A stretch of 64,000 bases of DNA, from assembly GCF_003967015.1 (NCBI RefSeq), contig NZ_AP017561.1, positions 1-64,000 on the forward strand. Reading direction: 5' to 3'. A model generated the notes under the pieces. The model saw nothing but the letters and a program-made list of their open reading frames with translations. It did no database searches and was not told the DNA's origin. The first letter of the stretch is position 1; each line of letters starts with the position of its first letter. This document shows positions 31,437-40,256 of this stretch, one piece after another. The stretch is from Pseudanabaena sp. ABRG5-3 (GTDB lineage: Bacteria > Cyanobacteriota > Cyanobacteriia > Pseudanabaenales > Pseudanabaenaceae). The translations under genes and the position numbers were made by a program.

Positions 31437-32769
31437 GAGAGTGTACAGTTTAATGTGTAAAGTCTGGGATATATACAGAGAGACAATCAAGACACACAAT
31501 TACTAACACCAAAACAGATGAATATACGCAAAGAATTGCTAGATGAATTGCTGCAAGAATGTAAAACACCACCCGACTTATTCGGAGAAGGAGGAATTTT
31601 GAAGCAACTGACGACCGCGTTGGTGGAGCGAGCATTGGAAGCAGAACTATCGACCCATCTGGGATACAAGAAGCATGAAACGAAACCAGAAGGACAAACC
31701 AACAGTCGTAACGGTCATAGCCAGAAAAAAGTCCAAGGAGACTTTGACTTTGGCATAGCCGAAATCGCAGTGCCCCGGGATCGCGCAGGAGAATTTGAAC
31801 CATTGCTGGTCAAGAAAGGACAGAGTCGGCTATCAGGACTAGATGAAAAAATTATTTCCCTGTACGCAAGGGGCATGAGTGTCAGGGATATCCAAGCCCA
31901 ACTGGAGGAAATGTATGGAGTAGAAGTATCGCCAACCTTGATCTCCAATGTCACTAATGCGGTGATTGATGAGGTGAAACAATGGCAGAATCGTCCCCTA
32001 GATGCGGTGTACCCCATCGTATTTATGGACTGCCTAGTGGTGAAGGTCAGAGACAATGGCATGGTGATTAATAAAGCCCTGTATTTTGCCCTAGCGATCA
32101 ATATGCATGGTCAAAAGGAATTGCTGGGCATGTGGATTTCTCCGAACGAGGGAGCCAAGTTCTGGTTATCTGTACTCACGGAGTTACAGAATCGTGGGGT
32201 GAAGGATATCTTGATTGCCTGTGTCGATGGTTTGACTGGTTTTCCCAATGCTATTCAAACCGTATTTCCTAAAACTACTGTTCAGTTGTGCATTGTCCAC
32301 ATGGTGCGTAACTCGGTTGCCTTTGTCTCTTGGCAACAACGCAAGCAGGTTTGTGCCGATCTCAAGGCAATCTACTCGGCAGCAACCGAATCTGAGGCTG
32401 AATTCAATCTAGAGGTATTTGCCGAAAAATGGGACAAGCAATATCCATCGATATCCAAGTCTTGGCGCAATCATTGGCAACATATCATTCCTTTCTTTGC
32501 CTTCCCTCCTGAGATTCGCAAGGTGATTTACACCACCAATGCCATTGAGTCAATGAACAGCAGTTTGCGGAAAGTGCTTAAATCTCAACAGATTTTTCCG
32601 TCCGATGATGCTGCTTTCAAGTTGGTTTATTTGGCGATGCGGAATATATCCAAGAAGTGGACGATGCCGATTAAGGATTGGAAACCTGCCCTCAATCGCT
32701 TTGCGATCATGTTTGAAGATCGTCTTCCCTTCTAGTTTCTAGACTTTACACAATCTACTTGACAGTCTC
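31437..32769 (+). mobile_element. IS256-family insertion sequence (1,333 bp)
   Basis: The ends are imperfect inverted repeats: the left GAGAGTGTACAG... and the complement of the right ...CTTGACAGTCTC match at 24 of 31 positions, including the internal TGTGTAAAGTCT block. One transposase gene fills the element. Perfect 8-bp target copies flank it. A second, decayed relative of its transposase lies at 46100-46256. Confidence 0.92.
31518..32735 (+). CDS. IS256-family transposase
   Basis: 405 residues, full length, typical of the mutator-type DDE transposases. An N-terminal DNA-binding part (1-100, with LTTALVERALEAELSTHLGY) is followed by the catalytic core: the first Asp in FMDCLVVKV, the second in ACVDGLTGFP, and the Glu in TTNAIESMNS. 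No frameshift, so the element may still be active. Transcription is in the same direction as the disrupted E2-like gene, so read-through could still drive the remaining 3' part. Confidence 0.93.
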   Translation: MNIRKELLDELLQECKTPPDLFGEGGILKQLTTALVERALEAELSTHLGYKKHETKPEGQTNSRNGHSQKKVQGDFDFGIAEIAVPRDRAGEFEPLLVKKGQSRLSGLDEKIISLYARGMSVRDIQAQLEEMYGVEVSPTLISNVTNAVIDEVKQWQNRPLDAVYPIVFMDCLVVKVRDNGMVINKALYFALAINMHGQKELLGMWISPNEGAKFWLSVLTELQNRGVKDILIACVDGLTGFPNAIQTVFPKTTVQLCIVHMVRNSVAFVSWQQRKQVCADLKAIYSAATESEAEFNLEVFAEKWDKQYPSISKSWRNHWQHIIPFFAFPPEIRKVIYTTNAIESMNSSLRKVLKSQQIFPSDDAAFKLVYLAMRNISKKWTMPIKDWKPALNRFAIMFEDRLPF

Positions 32770-32914
32770 ATCTCGTGAACGGCAAATCCCATACCCATCC
32801 TGAAGACATCCGCGAAAAACTGTTCCAATTGCAGAACAGCAACCACTACCCCATCAACGATCTCGTCCCCTACGACAGTTCTGTGCAGGTAGCGATCAAC
32901 ATGGTAATCAACCA

Positions 32915-33310
32915 ATGAAACTACTAGACCATGTGCAGAAGCACACAGCAACAATAAATCCCGCATCACCTGCGATAGTGATCGCCCAGAATCCTCCCCT
33001 AATTCAGCACATCATCGCCACCAATCAAAGCCTACCCGAAATCGCCCCAACCTCAATGTATGAGTATGTCTATGGCAGCAACGGCACATTCGTGAGAGCC
33101 AAGCGACAAGGATTAGCAGCGATCGCCCCCGTGTCCTATTTACAAAGCCAAATCTTGAAATATATAACTGCTATCTTGCAGCATGAGGCAAGGATGTTAA
33201 TAGTAGATTTATTCGCTAAGTCTCTAAATATATCTAAAACTACATTGAGAATAGAGAATTATTGTACTTATTACAAAAAGATAGAGTGTATGCTTAGATT
33301 TCGGCTATAA
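32915..33310 (+). pseudogene. Truncated PRTRC protein A-like JAB gene
   Basis: 131 codons. The first ~85 match the N-terminal region of PRTRC protein A: MYEYVYGSNGTFVRAKRQGL, then AIAPVSYL. The catalytic JAMM part (HxHP with Ser and Asp) that should follow is missing. After about 33155 the DNA turns AT-rich and the frame runs into unrelated residues. The start overlaps the E2-like stop in ATGA. The ThiF/E1-like gene expected downstream is absent. The break adjoins the restriction-modification cassette, which probably replaced the 3' end. Confidence 0.65.
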
Positions 33311-33398
33311 TATGAGCCTCAGTATATTGATTTTATGACGTAGTATTTAGTGTAAACCTAATATAGTGGAAAACTAGTTGCGAAATACCGAAAGTTAA

Positions 33399-34724
33399 AT
33401 GTCTCAAACAGCCCTTGCAAAATCACTACGAAGAGCAGAGAATAGATTGCCAATAATCTATGCACCTGAATTGGGTACTACTGTACATTGGACACCCTCT
33501 CAAAATTTACCAGTTCATCGATGGTTTAGATATCGTGAAGGTTTTTCACCATATCTATTAGAGCATTTTGCTAGTTCAAAACATAGACTTGATCCTTTTT
33601 GTGGTTGTGGAACAACCCTACTAGAGTCTTCTATGCGTGGTGCACATTCATATGGGATAGACCTAAATCCCTTAGCAACTTTTATTACACGTACAAAGAC
33701 CAAACATTATACTGTCTCTGATAAACGGGCTTTTATTAAGGCAAGTAGTGAAGCCTTGCAAGAATATAAGTTTTGTTCTCCCTCTGAAATTCCATCTTAT
33801 CCACTATTGAATAAATTATTTTTACCTAATAGTTTAAATACTTTATTGAAGCTTAAAAAGTTTATTTTGGCTGTTGATACACCAAAAATTAGAAATCTTC
33901 TTTTGTTAGTTTGGCTTAGTCTTCTTGAAGACTCGTCAAATGTTTTTAAAGAAGGAAATGGTCTTAAATATCGTAATAAAAGACGTAAACCCGAAAAATA
34001 TATTACTATTCCTGATGATGAATGGATTCCTAAATACTTTGGTAAAGATATACCTCAGTTTATAGAGAACCTATGGAGCCGAAAATGCAATCAGATTTCT
34101 GAAGATATGACGAATTTTAGGATTCCAACTGGATATACGCCGCAAGTTAGAACAGGTTCCTGTCTCATAGCAGAAAATCTAAATTTTGATAAGCCAATAG
34201 ATTTAGCAATTTTTAGTCCGCCTTACGCTAATCGTTTTGATTACTTTGAATCTTTCAAAATGGAATTATGGATGGGGGATTTTGTCACTTCTTCTAATGA
34301 TATGGCAAATTTACGTCAAAATAGTATGCGAAATAATTTAACAGCAAAAAAATTTATATCTGATTCGGTTTGGCATGAACTTGAACCATTTCTTAATGTA
34401 ATGGATGATACCGCTAGTAGTGTTCGTATGGGTATTAAAAATACACTTCAAGGATATTTTCACGATACTCGTATTCTCTTAAAAAACCTTAAATCAACTT
34501 TGATACCTAATGCTAAAGTTGTAATTGTTGTCGGCAATTCCGCTTATGCAAAATCAATAATTCCCACTGATTTACTTGTTGCTAAAATAGGTCAGGAAGA
34601 AGGATATACTGTTAGAGAGATAAAAATTGCTAGAAATCTTCATGTTAGTTCGCAACAACGCATAGCTCTAAATTATCTTGATTCTTACATGCGAGAAAGT
34701 GTAGTAATTTTGGAGAATTCTTAA
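33399..34724 (+). CDS. DNA methyltransferase M1 of a type II R-M system
   Basis: 441 residues. SAM motif I is DPFCGCGTTLLES near residues 64-76, and the catalytic motif IV is FSPPYANRFDYF near 272-283, an order seen in N4-cytosine and some N6-adenine enzymes. SPPY points to N4-cytosine, though this is not proof. The gene is AT-rich and lacks the HIP-type sites of its neighbours, a sign of transfer. It is immediately followed (ATG directly after the stop) by a second methyltransferase and then an HNH nuclease. Two methyltransferases usually mean an asymmetric recognition site, one enzyme per strand. Confidence 0.85.
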   Translation: MSQTALAKSLRRAENRLPIIYAPELGTTVHWTPSQNLPVHRWFRYREGFSPYLLEHFASSKHRLDPFCGCGTTLLESSMRGAHSYGIDLNPLATFITRTKTKHYTVSDKRAFIKASSEALQEYKFCSPSEIPSYPLLNKLFLPNSLNTLLKLKKFILAVDTPKIRNLLLLVWLSLLEDSSNVFKEGNGLKYRNKRRKPEKYITIPDDEWIPKYFGKDIPQFIENLWSRKCNQISEDMTNFRIPTGYTPQVRTGSCLIAENLNFDKPIDLAIFSPPYANRFDYFESFKMELWMGDFVTSSNDMANLRQNSMRNNLTAKKFISDSVWHELEPFLNVMDDTASSVRMGIKNTLQGYFHDTRILLKNLKSTLIPNAKVVIVVGNSAYAKSIIPTDLLVAKIGQEEGYTVREIKIARNLHVSSQQRIALNYLDSYMRESVVILENS

Positions 34725-36017
34725 ATGGCTCAATTGGAATTATTCCCATCTAATAAACAATCACAATATTTAGAAACTCTAATAGAACGAGAGGGCAATC
34801 TTTTAAAAATTCCTGAAGGTCTACATACAACTCCCTGTAATCATGGAATTCATAAATTTGCTGGAAAATTTATTCCAAATCTACCTCGTTACTTGTTTCG
34901 TGAAGTATTACCCCACCAATCAGAAAGGGTTGTTCTAGATCCATTCTGCGGTTCTGGGACTACTCTTTTAGAAGCAGCTTTGGAAGGAAAGCAATTTATT
35001 GGATTGGATATTGATCCTTTATCTGTGGCTATTTCAAGAGCTAAAATACAATTATTAAGTGAAGAAGAAATCAACTTGATAGACTCTTTTTGGCGTAATC
35101 ATGATTTTAACAAGATATATCCTGAATCTATTCCAAATGTTCCAAACTTATTGCATTGGTTCAAAGAAGAAACAATAGCAGAACTCTCCTCGATTAAATA
35201 TCGTGCTTTAGAATTGCCGCCACGTTTGAGTTTGTTTAGTCTCGTAGTATTTTCTTCTATTATTAGGCGAGTATCAAATGCAGACGATCAAACACAGAAA
35301 ACATATGTCTCACATACTTTACCTAAAAATCCCCCTCTTCCATCAACAATTTTCCCCATTTTCTTAAATCGTGCTATAGAAGGTATGCGCCAGTATTCTC
35401 GAGTGTTACCATTCAATCCTAATGGAGTTATTAAGCAAGGAGATGCAATAACAGATATTAAATCACTGGAGTTTGATGATGTAATTACTTCTCCTCCTTA
35501 TATCGATTCAATAGACTATGTTTATAATCAAATGCTTGAATACTTCTGGTTGCTTGAAGAACTGGGTATTGATTCGTATGAAAGTTATAAAGCAATGCGA
35601 AAACGTCCTATGGGATTTCGGGTTTATGATCCGCTAGCTATCAATGGTTTCTTCAAAAAATATATCCAGAGATCTGAAGAGCAGTTTGAACAAGTCTGTC
35701 AACAGATTGGTAATCAAAGCCCGAAAGAAGAACTCACTGTACGATCATTTTTCTTTGACTATGCTTGTCATGTTGAGCAAGTATGTGCAAAACAATCTCG
35801 AGACGGAATATATGTTTGTGTTGTTGGGAATAGTCTAATTCGTGGAGTAAATGTTCCAACTGTTGACTTTATAGAAAGTATACATCTCAATTCAGGATAT
35901 GAACTTGTAGATAAATTTAACTATGAAATCCGTAGGCATTACATGAAATTTCCGAGACGGGGTAATAGTGGAAAAATTAAGAATGACTATATCTTAGTCT
36001 TTAGGGTGCGTATATGA
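34725..36017 (+). CDS. DNA methyltransferase M2 of the same R-M system
   Basis: 430 residues. Motif I is LDPFCGSGTTLLEA near 71-84 and motif IV TSPPYIDSIDYV near 255-266. It is similar in plan to the preceding methyltransferase but clearly different in sequence. An N-terminal HKFAGKFIPNLP stretch is typical of these enzymes. The last codons overlap the nuclease start by ATGA, so methyltransferase and nuclease are translationally coupled. AT-rich like the rest of the cassette. The modified base cannot be settled from SPPY alone. Confidence 0.85.
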   Translation: MAQLELFPSNKQSQYLETLIEREGNLLKIPEGLHTTPCNHGIHKFAGKFIPNLPRYLFREVLPHQSERVVLDPFCGSGTTLLEAALEGKQFIGLDIDPLSVAISRAKIQLLSEEEINLIDSFWRNHDFNKIYPESIPNVPNLLHWFKEETIAELSSIKYRALELPPRLSLFSLVVFSSIIRRVSNADDQTQKTYVSHTLPKNPPLPSTIFPIFLNRAIEGMRQYSRVLPFNPNGVIKQGDAITDIKSLEFDDVITSPPYIDSIDYVYNQMLEYFWLLEELGIDSYESYKAMRKRPMGFRVYDPLAINGFFKKYIQRSEEQFEQVCQQIGNQSPKEELTVRSFFFDYACHVEQVCAKQSRDGIYVCVVGNSLIRGVNVPTVDFIESIHLNSGYELVDKFNYEIRRHYMKFPRRGNSGKIKNDYILVFRVRI

Positions 36018-37324
36018 GTTTTTGCTGGTTTACTAGTTTTATTGGTTATCCAAACTTTCTAAAAACGGAAGGAAGTTCCTATGATTTAGGTCAAGTTTTT
36101 CTTACTCTTGCTCAAGCATCTTTAGAAGGTAAAACATATTCTGAATCTAAAGAACTTTTCCCCGATCTAGATCCTGCTCAAGTTGAAACTAAAAAAGCGG
36201 CATTTCAAGAGTTTGGTTTACTGTATGTTGTTCCTCGCTCAAATGTCATCACTCTAACTCCTTTAGGCTTGCAGGTTTACAACTTGTCGATAAATCGACA
36301 AAATTTAGAGGAAAATCGTCGCGCAATTTTGTTCATGTTAAGCCATTCTTTAGCTCGTTATCAATTCAATAATCCTCTTTCAGTGGGTGGAAATCGTAAA
36401 GTTAACATTGCGAGAGCAAAATCTTCAGATGTATTACCTTATTTGGCTTGTTATTATTTACTTTTGAAGTTAGATGGACTATTAACAATCAGTGAATTGA
36501 AAGGAGCAGTTTTTTCTCTCCAAACAATGTCTGAATTACGAAATATAGAAACCAGTATAAGGAATCAAAGAAGGACAAAAAAAGCATTTATAGATATTTC
36601 AGGTTTGCCGATCAACCCACGAACTGCTGATAATCTGAAGATATATTTCATGGCGCATCTCAGCCTTGATTGGGAAATACTTAAAACAACAACTGCAAAT
36701 TATTATGGCAATGATGAACAAGCATTTGAACTGACAGAGTTTGGATATGAGCTTGTAGAATCTATCTTAAATGAACAATGGTTACAATGGCAGAGTCCAA
36801 TATCTACTATTCCCACAGCACAAAGCTATCAATCCATAGATGACTACTTTTGCAATGGGATTGGCAAGCAATGCTCAATTAATTTAATTGATGATGACGC
36901 GAGTAGGGCAGAACTTATAACCATGGAAATTTCTGAAGGTTTATTAAATCTTTCTGATCTTGAAGAATTAAAACAACTCCCAAGACGAACTTTTCAAGAA
37001 GGGAAAAAGAGGCTAATTCAACATGTACGAACAGAAAGAACTCGTAATTCTTCTCTTGTCCGTGAAGCGAAGAATTTATTTAGAGAGAGGTATAGCAGGC
37101 TTTACTGTGAAGTTTGTTCATTTGATTTTGAGGTTAAATATGGACAAAGAGGTAAAGACTATATTGAAGCTCATCACAAAACACCTATTTCTGAACTTGA
37201 AGAAGAGACTGAACTCACTGTGGATGATCTTGCAATGGTCTGTTCTAATTGCCATAGAATGCTTCACCGATCTCCGTGGATCACTGTGCATGAACTCATA
37301 GAAATTATTAGAGTAGAAGAATAG
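36014..37324 (+). CDS. HNH restriction endonuclease
   Basis: 436 residues. The long N-terminal part (1-340) is not recognised and probably holds target recognition. It includes a winged-helix-like start (LTLAQASLEGKTYSE). The C-terminal McrA-type HNH domain has CEVC, IEAHHKTPISEL, and VCSNCHRMLH, so both Cys pairs for structural zinc and the catalytic His are present. Its position after two methyltransferases makes it the cognate nuclease. All genes of the cassette run in one direction and share the AT-rich style. This cassette separates a truncated JAB gene from a truncated replication gene. Confidence 0.82.
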   Translation: MSFCWFTSFIGYPNFLKTEGSSYDLGQVFLTLAQASLEGKTYSESKELFPDLDPAQVETKKAAFQEFGLLYVVPRSNVITLTPLGLQVYNLSINRQNLEENRRAILFMLSHSLARYQFNNPLSVGGNRKVNIARAKSSDVLPYLACYYLLLKLDGLLTISELKGAVFSLQTMSELRNIETSIRNQRRTKKAFIDISGLPINPRTADNLKIYFMAHLSLDWEILKTTTANYYGNDEQAFELTEFGYELVESILNEQWLQWQSPISTIPTAQSYQSIDDYFCNGIGKQCSINLIDDDASRAELITMEISEGLLNLSDLEELKQLPRRTFQEGKKRLIQHVRTERTRNSSLVREAKNLFRERYSRLYCEVCSFDFEVKYGQRGKDYIEAHHKTPISELEEETELTVDDLAMVCSNCHRMLHRSPWITVHELIEIIRVEE

Positions 37325-37405
37325 ATTGGAAGTTACAAATTTGTTTCTTGTGATATAGCAGTTCATAATTGAGCTAAATCATTGAAATTTTCTTGTAATA
37401 GATGG

Positions 37406-38149
37406 CTATGGCTTGCCAGTCTTGACCGTAGCCAGAAAAACATCATGCTTAGTTTTCTCCTTAGTTTCAGCATCAAAGCAGAATAAGACCTGACGCTTGG
37501 GAGTCGCGAACATAGCCAGATAGGGTTGCAGAGCCAACTTACCATCTGTCCCTTGTATCCGCCCCATCGTAATCCCACTTAAAGCGATCGCCACATAACC
37601 CTGAGACAACAAGCAGCAAGCCTTTTTCATACCCTCACAGATGAAGATCGGAATTTGAGGATGGTCAACCACCCAAGTCCAAAAATTAACAGAATCAGGT
37701 AAAGCCGAGAAATCAACCTCAACTCCATAGCGATCGGCTACCTTTTGCCAAATTGAATTAGGAACTAAAGCAAATCCACCGACCTGACCGCGTTTAGCAG
37801 GATTCTCATACTTACGAGGTTTCCCCTTTTTCCGATCGATTAGAGGGTTACTAAGCTTGACTTGGAATACCTCAGACTTGCTGAGAATGGGATTCCAAGA
37901 ATGAATGAGCGCTCCAAATAGCTCTGGACGTTGTTGCTTCCCAGATTGCCAGACAGTACGCCACTTAGCAGGATTCCAATTTAGAGCCTCATGAATCGGG
38001 TAATTGACTTCACCACCACTTTCAATAATTTCATCTGCTATAATTTCCACATTAGCAGCAAAAAGTTCAGGCGCAATCGCACTGCCATCAATCCATTCAC
38101 GGTAAACTAAATCAGAGAAAGAACGTAGATCTAAGGCTGTTGATTGCAT
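37406..38149 (-). pseudogene. Truncated CyRepA1/DUF3854-type plasmid replication protein
   Basis: 247 residues remain. The part present has the family's TOPRIM-like region: FWTWVVDHPQIPIFICEGMK, then CCLLSQGYVAIALSGI and VLFCFDAETKEKT. The reading frame ends at ATVKTGKP, in the middle of this conserved region. Known CyRepA1 proteins are about 900-1,000 residues and continue with more of this domain and a helicase part, which is missing. The 3' break faces the restriction-modification cassette, about 80 bases after the HNH stop. The protein is unlikely to support replication, so another origin or integration must maintain the DNA. Confidence 0.78.
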
Positions 38150-38196
38150 ATTTAATATTAGGTAAACAACTATAGTTTTGTTAAAAAATATTCAGT

Positions 38197-38535
38197 TTAA
38201 CGTTTTACGAGATAAGAAATCGGATCGACCGCAACACCCGATAGGGGGATAATTTCAACAGAAGTAGCGATCGCCGCCGCATCAATCTGATACATCTGAG
38301 TCATGCTATACAGAGTATCTCCCTTTTGGATTAGATGTAATTTAGCACCAACATTTGAAGAGACGTTTAGACTAATATCTGATGTTGTTAACAGATTGGG
38401 AATTGTCTCAGCGTTTACAGGAGATAACGCACCAAAACTATATCCAGTAAGAATTCCAGCAATTCCTACAGATCTAAAAACACAGTCTAAAAATGTTGTG
38501 TTTTGCACAAATGTTTTTATAAAATGTGAGATCAT
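38197..38535 (-). CDS. Exported LysM-domain protein
   Basis: 112 residues. A hydrophobic N-terminal signal (about 18-42, ending SPVNAET) is followed by one LysM-like peptidoglycan-binding motif, LHLIQKGDTLYSMTQMYQID, then a short hydrophobic end. It is on the same strand as, and 47 bases upstream of, the truncated replication gene. It may be a cell-wall-binding accessory of the element, or a shortened copy of a longer LysM protein; the enzyme part is absent. Confidence 0.65.
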   Translation of the reverse strand: MISHFIKTFVQNTTFLDCVFRSVGIAGILTGYSFGALSPVNAETIPNLLTTSDISLNVSSNVGAKLHLIQKGDTLYSMTQMYQIDAAAIATSVEIIPLSGVAVDPISYLVKR

Positions 38536-38733
38536 AATAGCGCCAATAGATTCTGTCTAAATTTATATCTATTGCTGTTTCGGACAAGGTTAATTTAACA
38601 GAGCATAGTAGAAAAAACTGTTTTTGGGAATACTTTTACCTGATTTTCCCCTTTTATGTATATTCTCCATATTCCGCAGATACCGTAAAACAACAAAAAA
38701 CGTACTTGAATCTTGAATATTGAGAGTCAGTTT

Positions 38734-39885
38734 ATGAAAAAGCAAAAAGCAGACAAGCAGAAAAGCCCAAAAGCGAAGGCTTCAAAGGTGAAAGCTCCTA
38801 GAGTTATGCCCGATGTATCTGAGTATATTCGGCTATACAAAGAACAAAACTACCCGATTCGAGACATAGCAAAACACTATCAGGTATCGGTTTCGACGGT
38901 ATATAACGCCATGGTTGCGGCTGGGTTTAGTGAATTTAGACCCAAACATGCGCGACTGAGCCATACAAGGATGTCAAAAGAAGAACAGGCGATCGCCCTA
39001 TACCAAACAGGAGTGACAAGAACAGCCGTAGTCCAGAAGCTCAATATCTCAGCTAAGACCCTCAATCAAATCCTAGAAAAGCATGGCATCCCCATCCGCC
39101 GAGGGATTGATTTAGTCACTTCCGCCAATCGCGCCGCCCAGTATCACAAAGCCTATAACGATCACCACCTAACCCTAAGAGAAACCGCAGAACTATTTGG
39201 AGTCTCCCACCCAATTATCCTGCGAGAACTAAAGCGCAATGGCTACCCAATTAGACAAAGCGTAGACTCTAAAAATCGTCCCACCTTTAAGCTAAAACAC
39301 AAGCTGGGAGGCATCGCAGGCTTACCCACACCAAAACTAACACCCAAACAAAAAGAGCGTCGTCAGATCTTGATGCGAATCAGGCAGAGACGTGAAGATA
39401 ACCAAAAGCTCAAGCGCCTCAAAAACTACAACCGTGCCAAAGAATATTGGCAACTGGTAAATGAAGGCGGGTTAGACTTTGAGGAAGTGGGTAAGCTATT
39501 TGACCTGACAGGTAAGACCATCGAACGAGTCATTGTCCAAGCAGGGATCGACATTTCCGAAGTAGCCCGCAGAGAAAAAGCCGCCGCCTTCAAAGAAGAA
39601 CAAGCGATCGCCCAGAAATATTGGGAGCTATATAGCAAACCCATGAGCCTAGACGAAGTGGGAGCAGTCTTTGGACTGAGCGATTCCACGGTTAGAGCCG
39701 TGTTAATTAGACATGGATATGAAATCAGGAAGCGAGGCAGGATTGAGAACAGCGATCGCAATCAATCCAAACCGAGGCAGGCTAAACCCAAAAAAAATAA
39801 GCAGCCAGCTACCATCCCAGCCGAAAATATGGAAGCAACGGGACAAGCATTAGACCTATTAATTTCAAATACAAAGGTTAAGTAA
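38734..39885 (+). CDS. DNA-binding protein with five tandem helix-turn-helix units
   Basis: 383 residues from ATG 38734. The N-terminus is Lys/Ala-rich. Five HTH units follow at about 31-65 (IRDIAKHYQVSVSTVYNAM), 84-123 (RTAVVQKLNISAKTLNQIL), 137-174 (LRETAELFGVSHPIILREL), 235-272 (FEEVGKLFDLTGKTIERVI) and 294-333 (LDEVGAVFGLSDSTVRAVL), each closing with a Gly-containing turn such as HGIPIRR or NGYPIRQ. There is no catalytic domain. A chain of HTHs should bind a long or repeated DNA site. Roles in partition, replication control or as a specificity factor for the element's polymerase-like proteins are possible (inference). HIP sites and codon style match the element core. Confidence 0.8.
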   Translation: MKKQKADKQKSPKAKASKVKAPRVMPDVSEYIRLYKEQNYPIRDIAKHYQVSVSTVYNAMVAAGFSEFRPKHARLSHTRMSKEEQAIALYQTGVTRTAVVQKLNISAKTLNQILEKHGIPIRRGIDLVTSANRAAQYHKAYNDHHLTLRETAELFGVSHPIILRELKRNGYPIRQSVDSKNRPTFKLKHKLGGIAGLPTPKLTPKQKERRQILMRIRQRREDNQKLKRLKNYNRAKEYWQLVNEGGLDFEEVGKLFDLTGKTIERVIVQAGIDISEVARREKAAAFKEEQAIAQKYWELYSKPMSLDEVGAVFGLSDSTVRAVLIRHGYEIRKRGRIENSDRNQSKPRQAKPKKNKQPATIPAENMEATGQALDLLISNTKVK

Positions 39886-39955
39886 TCCGCACTGTAACTT
39901 AGCTTGACGGTAAATGTTACTTGTTTACAAAAACATATTAATCAGATTATTGAAC

Positions 39956-40256
39956 ATAGTGTTTTTTTGATTAATGATATGCGTAACCAAAATCAACGCT
40001 GATCTTCATATACCCTCTGGGTTTCAGCACCATACCTAGAGAGGTCACTAACATTTAGGGTATCTCTATATTATTGACAATGACAACGATAAATCAAGGG
40101 CTTCAACCTTGCATTATTGAGAATAAAGCTATTTTTAGAGAGGCACTTCAGTTGATTAAAAAACACTATAACCAATTCATTGGCTATAGTGTTTTTTCGA
40201 TTAATGATCAGCGTAATAAAATCAACGCCGATCTTCATATACTCTCTGGTTTTCAG
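39956..40256. repeat. 71-bp direct repeat (39956-40026 and 40186-40256)
   Basis: The two copies share the order ATAGTGTTTTTT, GATTAATGAT, AATCAACGC, GATCTTCATATAC, CTCTGG and TTTCAG with about ten differences. The right copy is the 3' end of the minus-strand gene at 40222 plus part of its terminator. The left copy reads ETQRVYEDQR-stop on the minus strand against ENQRVYEDRR-stop in the gene. The left copy is therefore a decayed duplicate of a gene end. The 187-base gap 39886-40073 holds nothing else that I can see. Confidence 0.75.
40161..40197 (-). terminator. Bidirectional terminator after the 40222 gene
   Basis: ACACTATAACCAAT pairs with ATTGGCTATAGTGT around loop TC, with A-rich sequence on the left and TTTTTT on the right, so T runs follow in both directions. 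It lies about 25 bases beyond the minus-strand stop. Confidence 0.75.

Larger units (their letters stand above)
31429..32777. repeat. 8-bp target site duplication of the IS256-family element
   Basis: ATCTCGTG occurs at 31429-31436 and again at 32770-32777, directly outside the IS ends. Eight bases is the expected duplication for this family and fixes the insertion point inside the E2-like gene. Confidence 0.92.
30870..32918 (+). pseudogene. PRTRC protein B-like E2-fold gene, interrupted by IS256-family element
   Basis: Codons 1-189 (30870-31436) and the last 46 codons (32778-32915, then TGA) form one 235-residue protein once the IS and one 8-bp target copy are removed: ...NNHLV joins NGKSHTHPEDIREKL in frame. 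The 5' part has the Prok-E2_D/PRTRC-B signature YHVPLPNIYGDGRICMG, where C155 would be the active-site Cys of an E2-like fold. As it stands, translation runs 7 codons into the IS and stops at 31458-31460. The gene is therefore broken, probably recently, since no other defect is seen. Its end overlaps the JAB gene start by ATGA. Confidence 0.85.
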
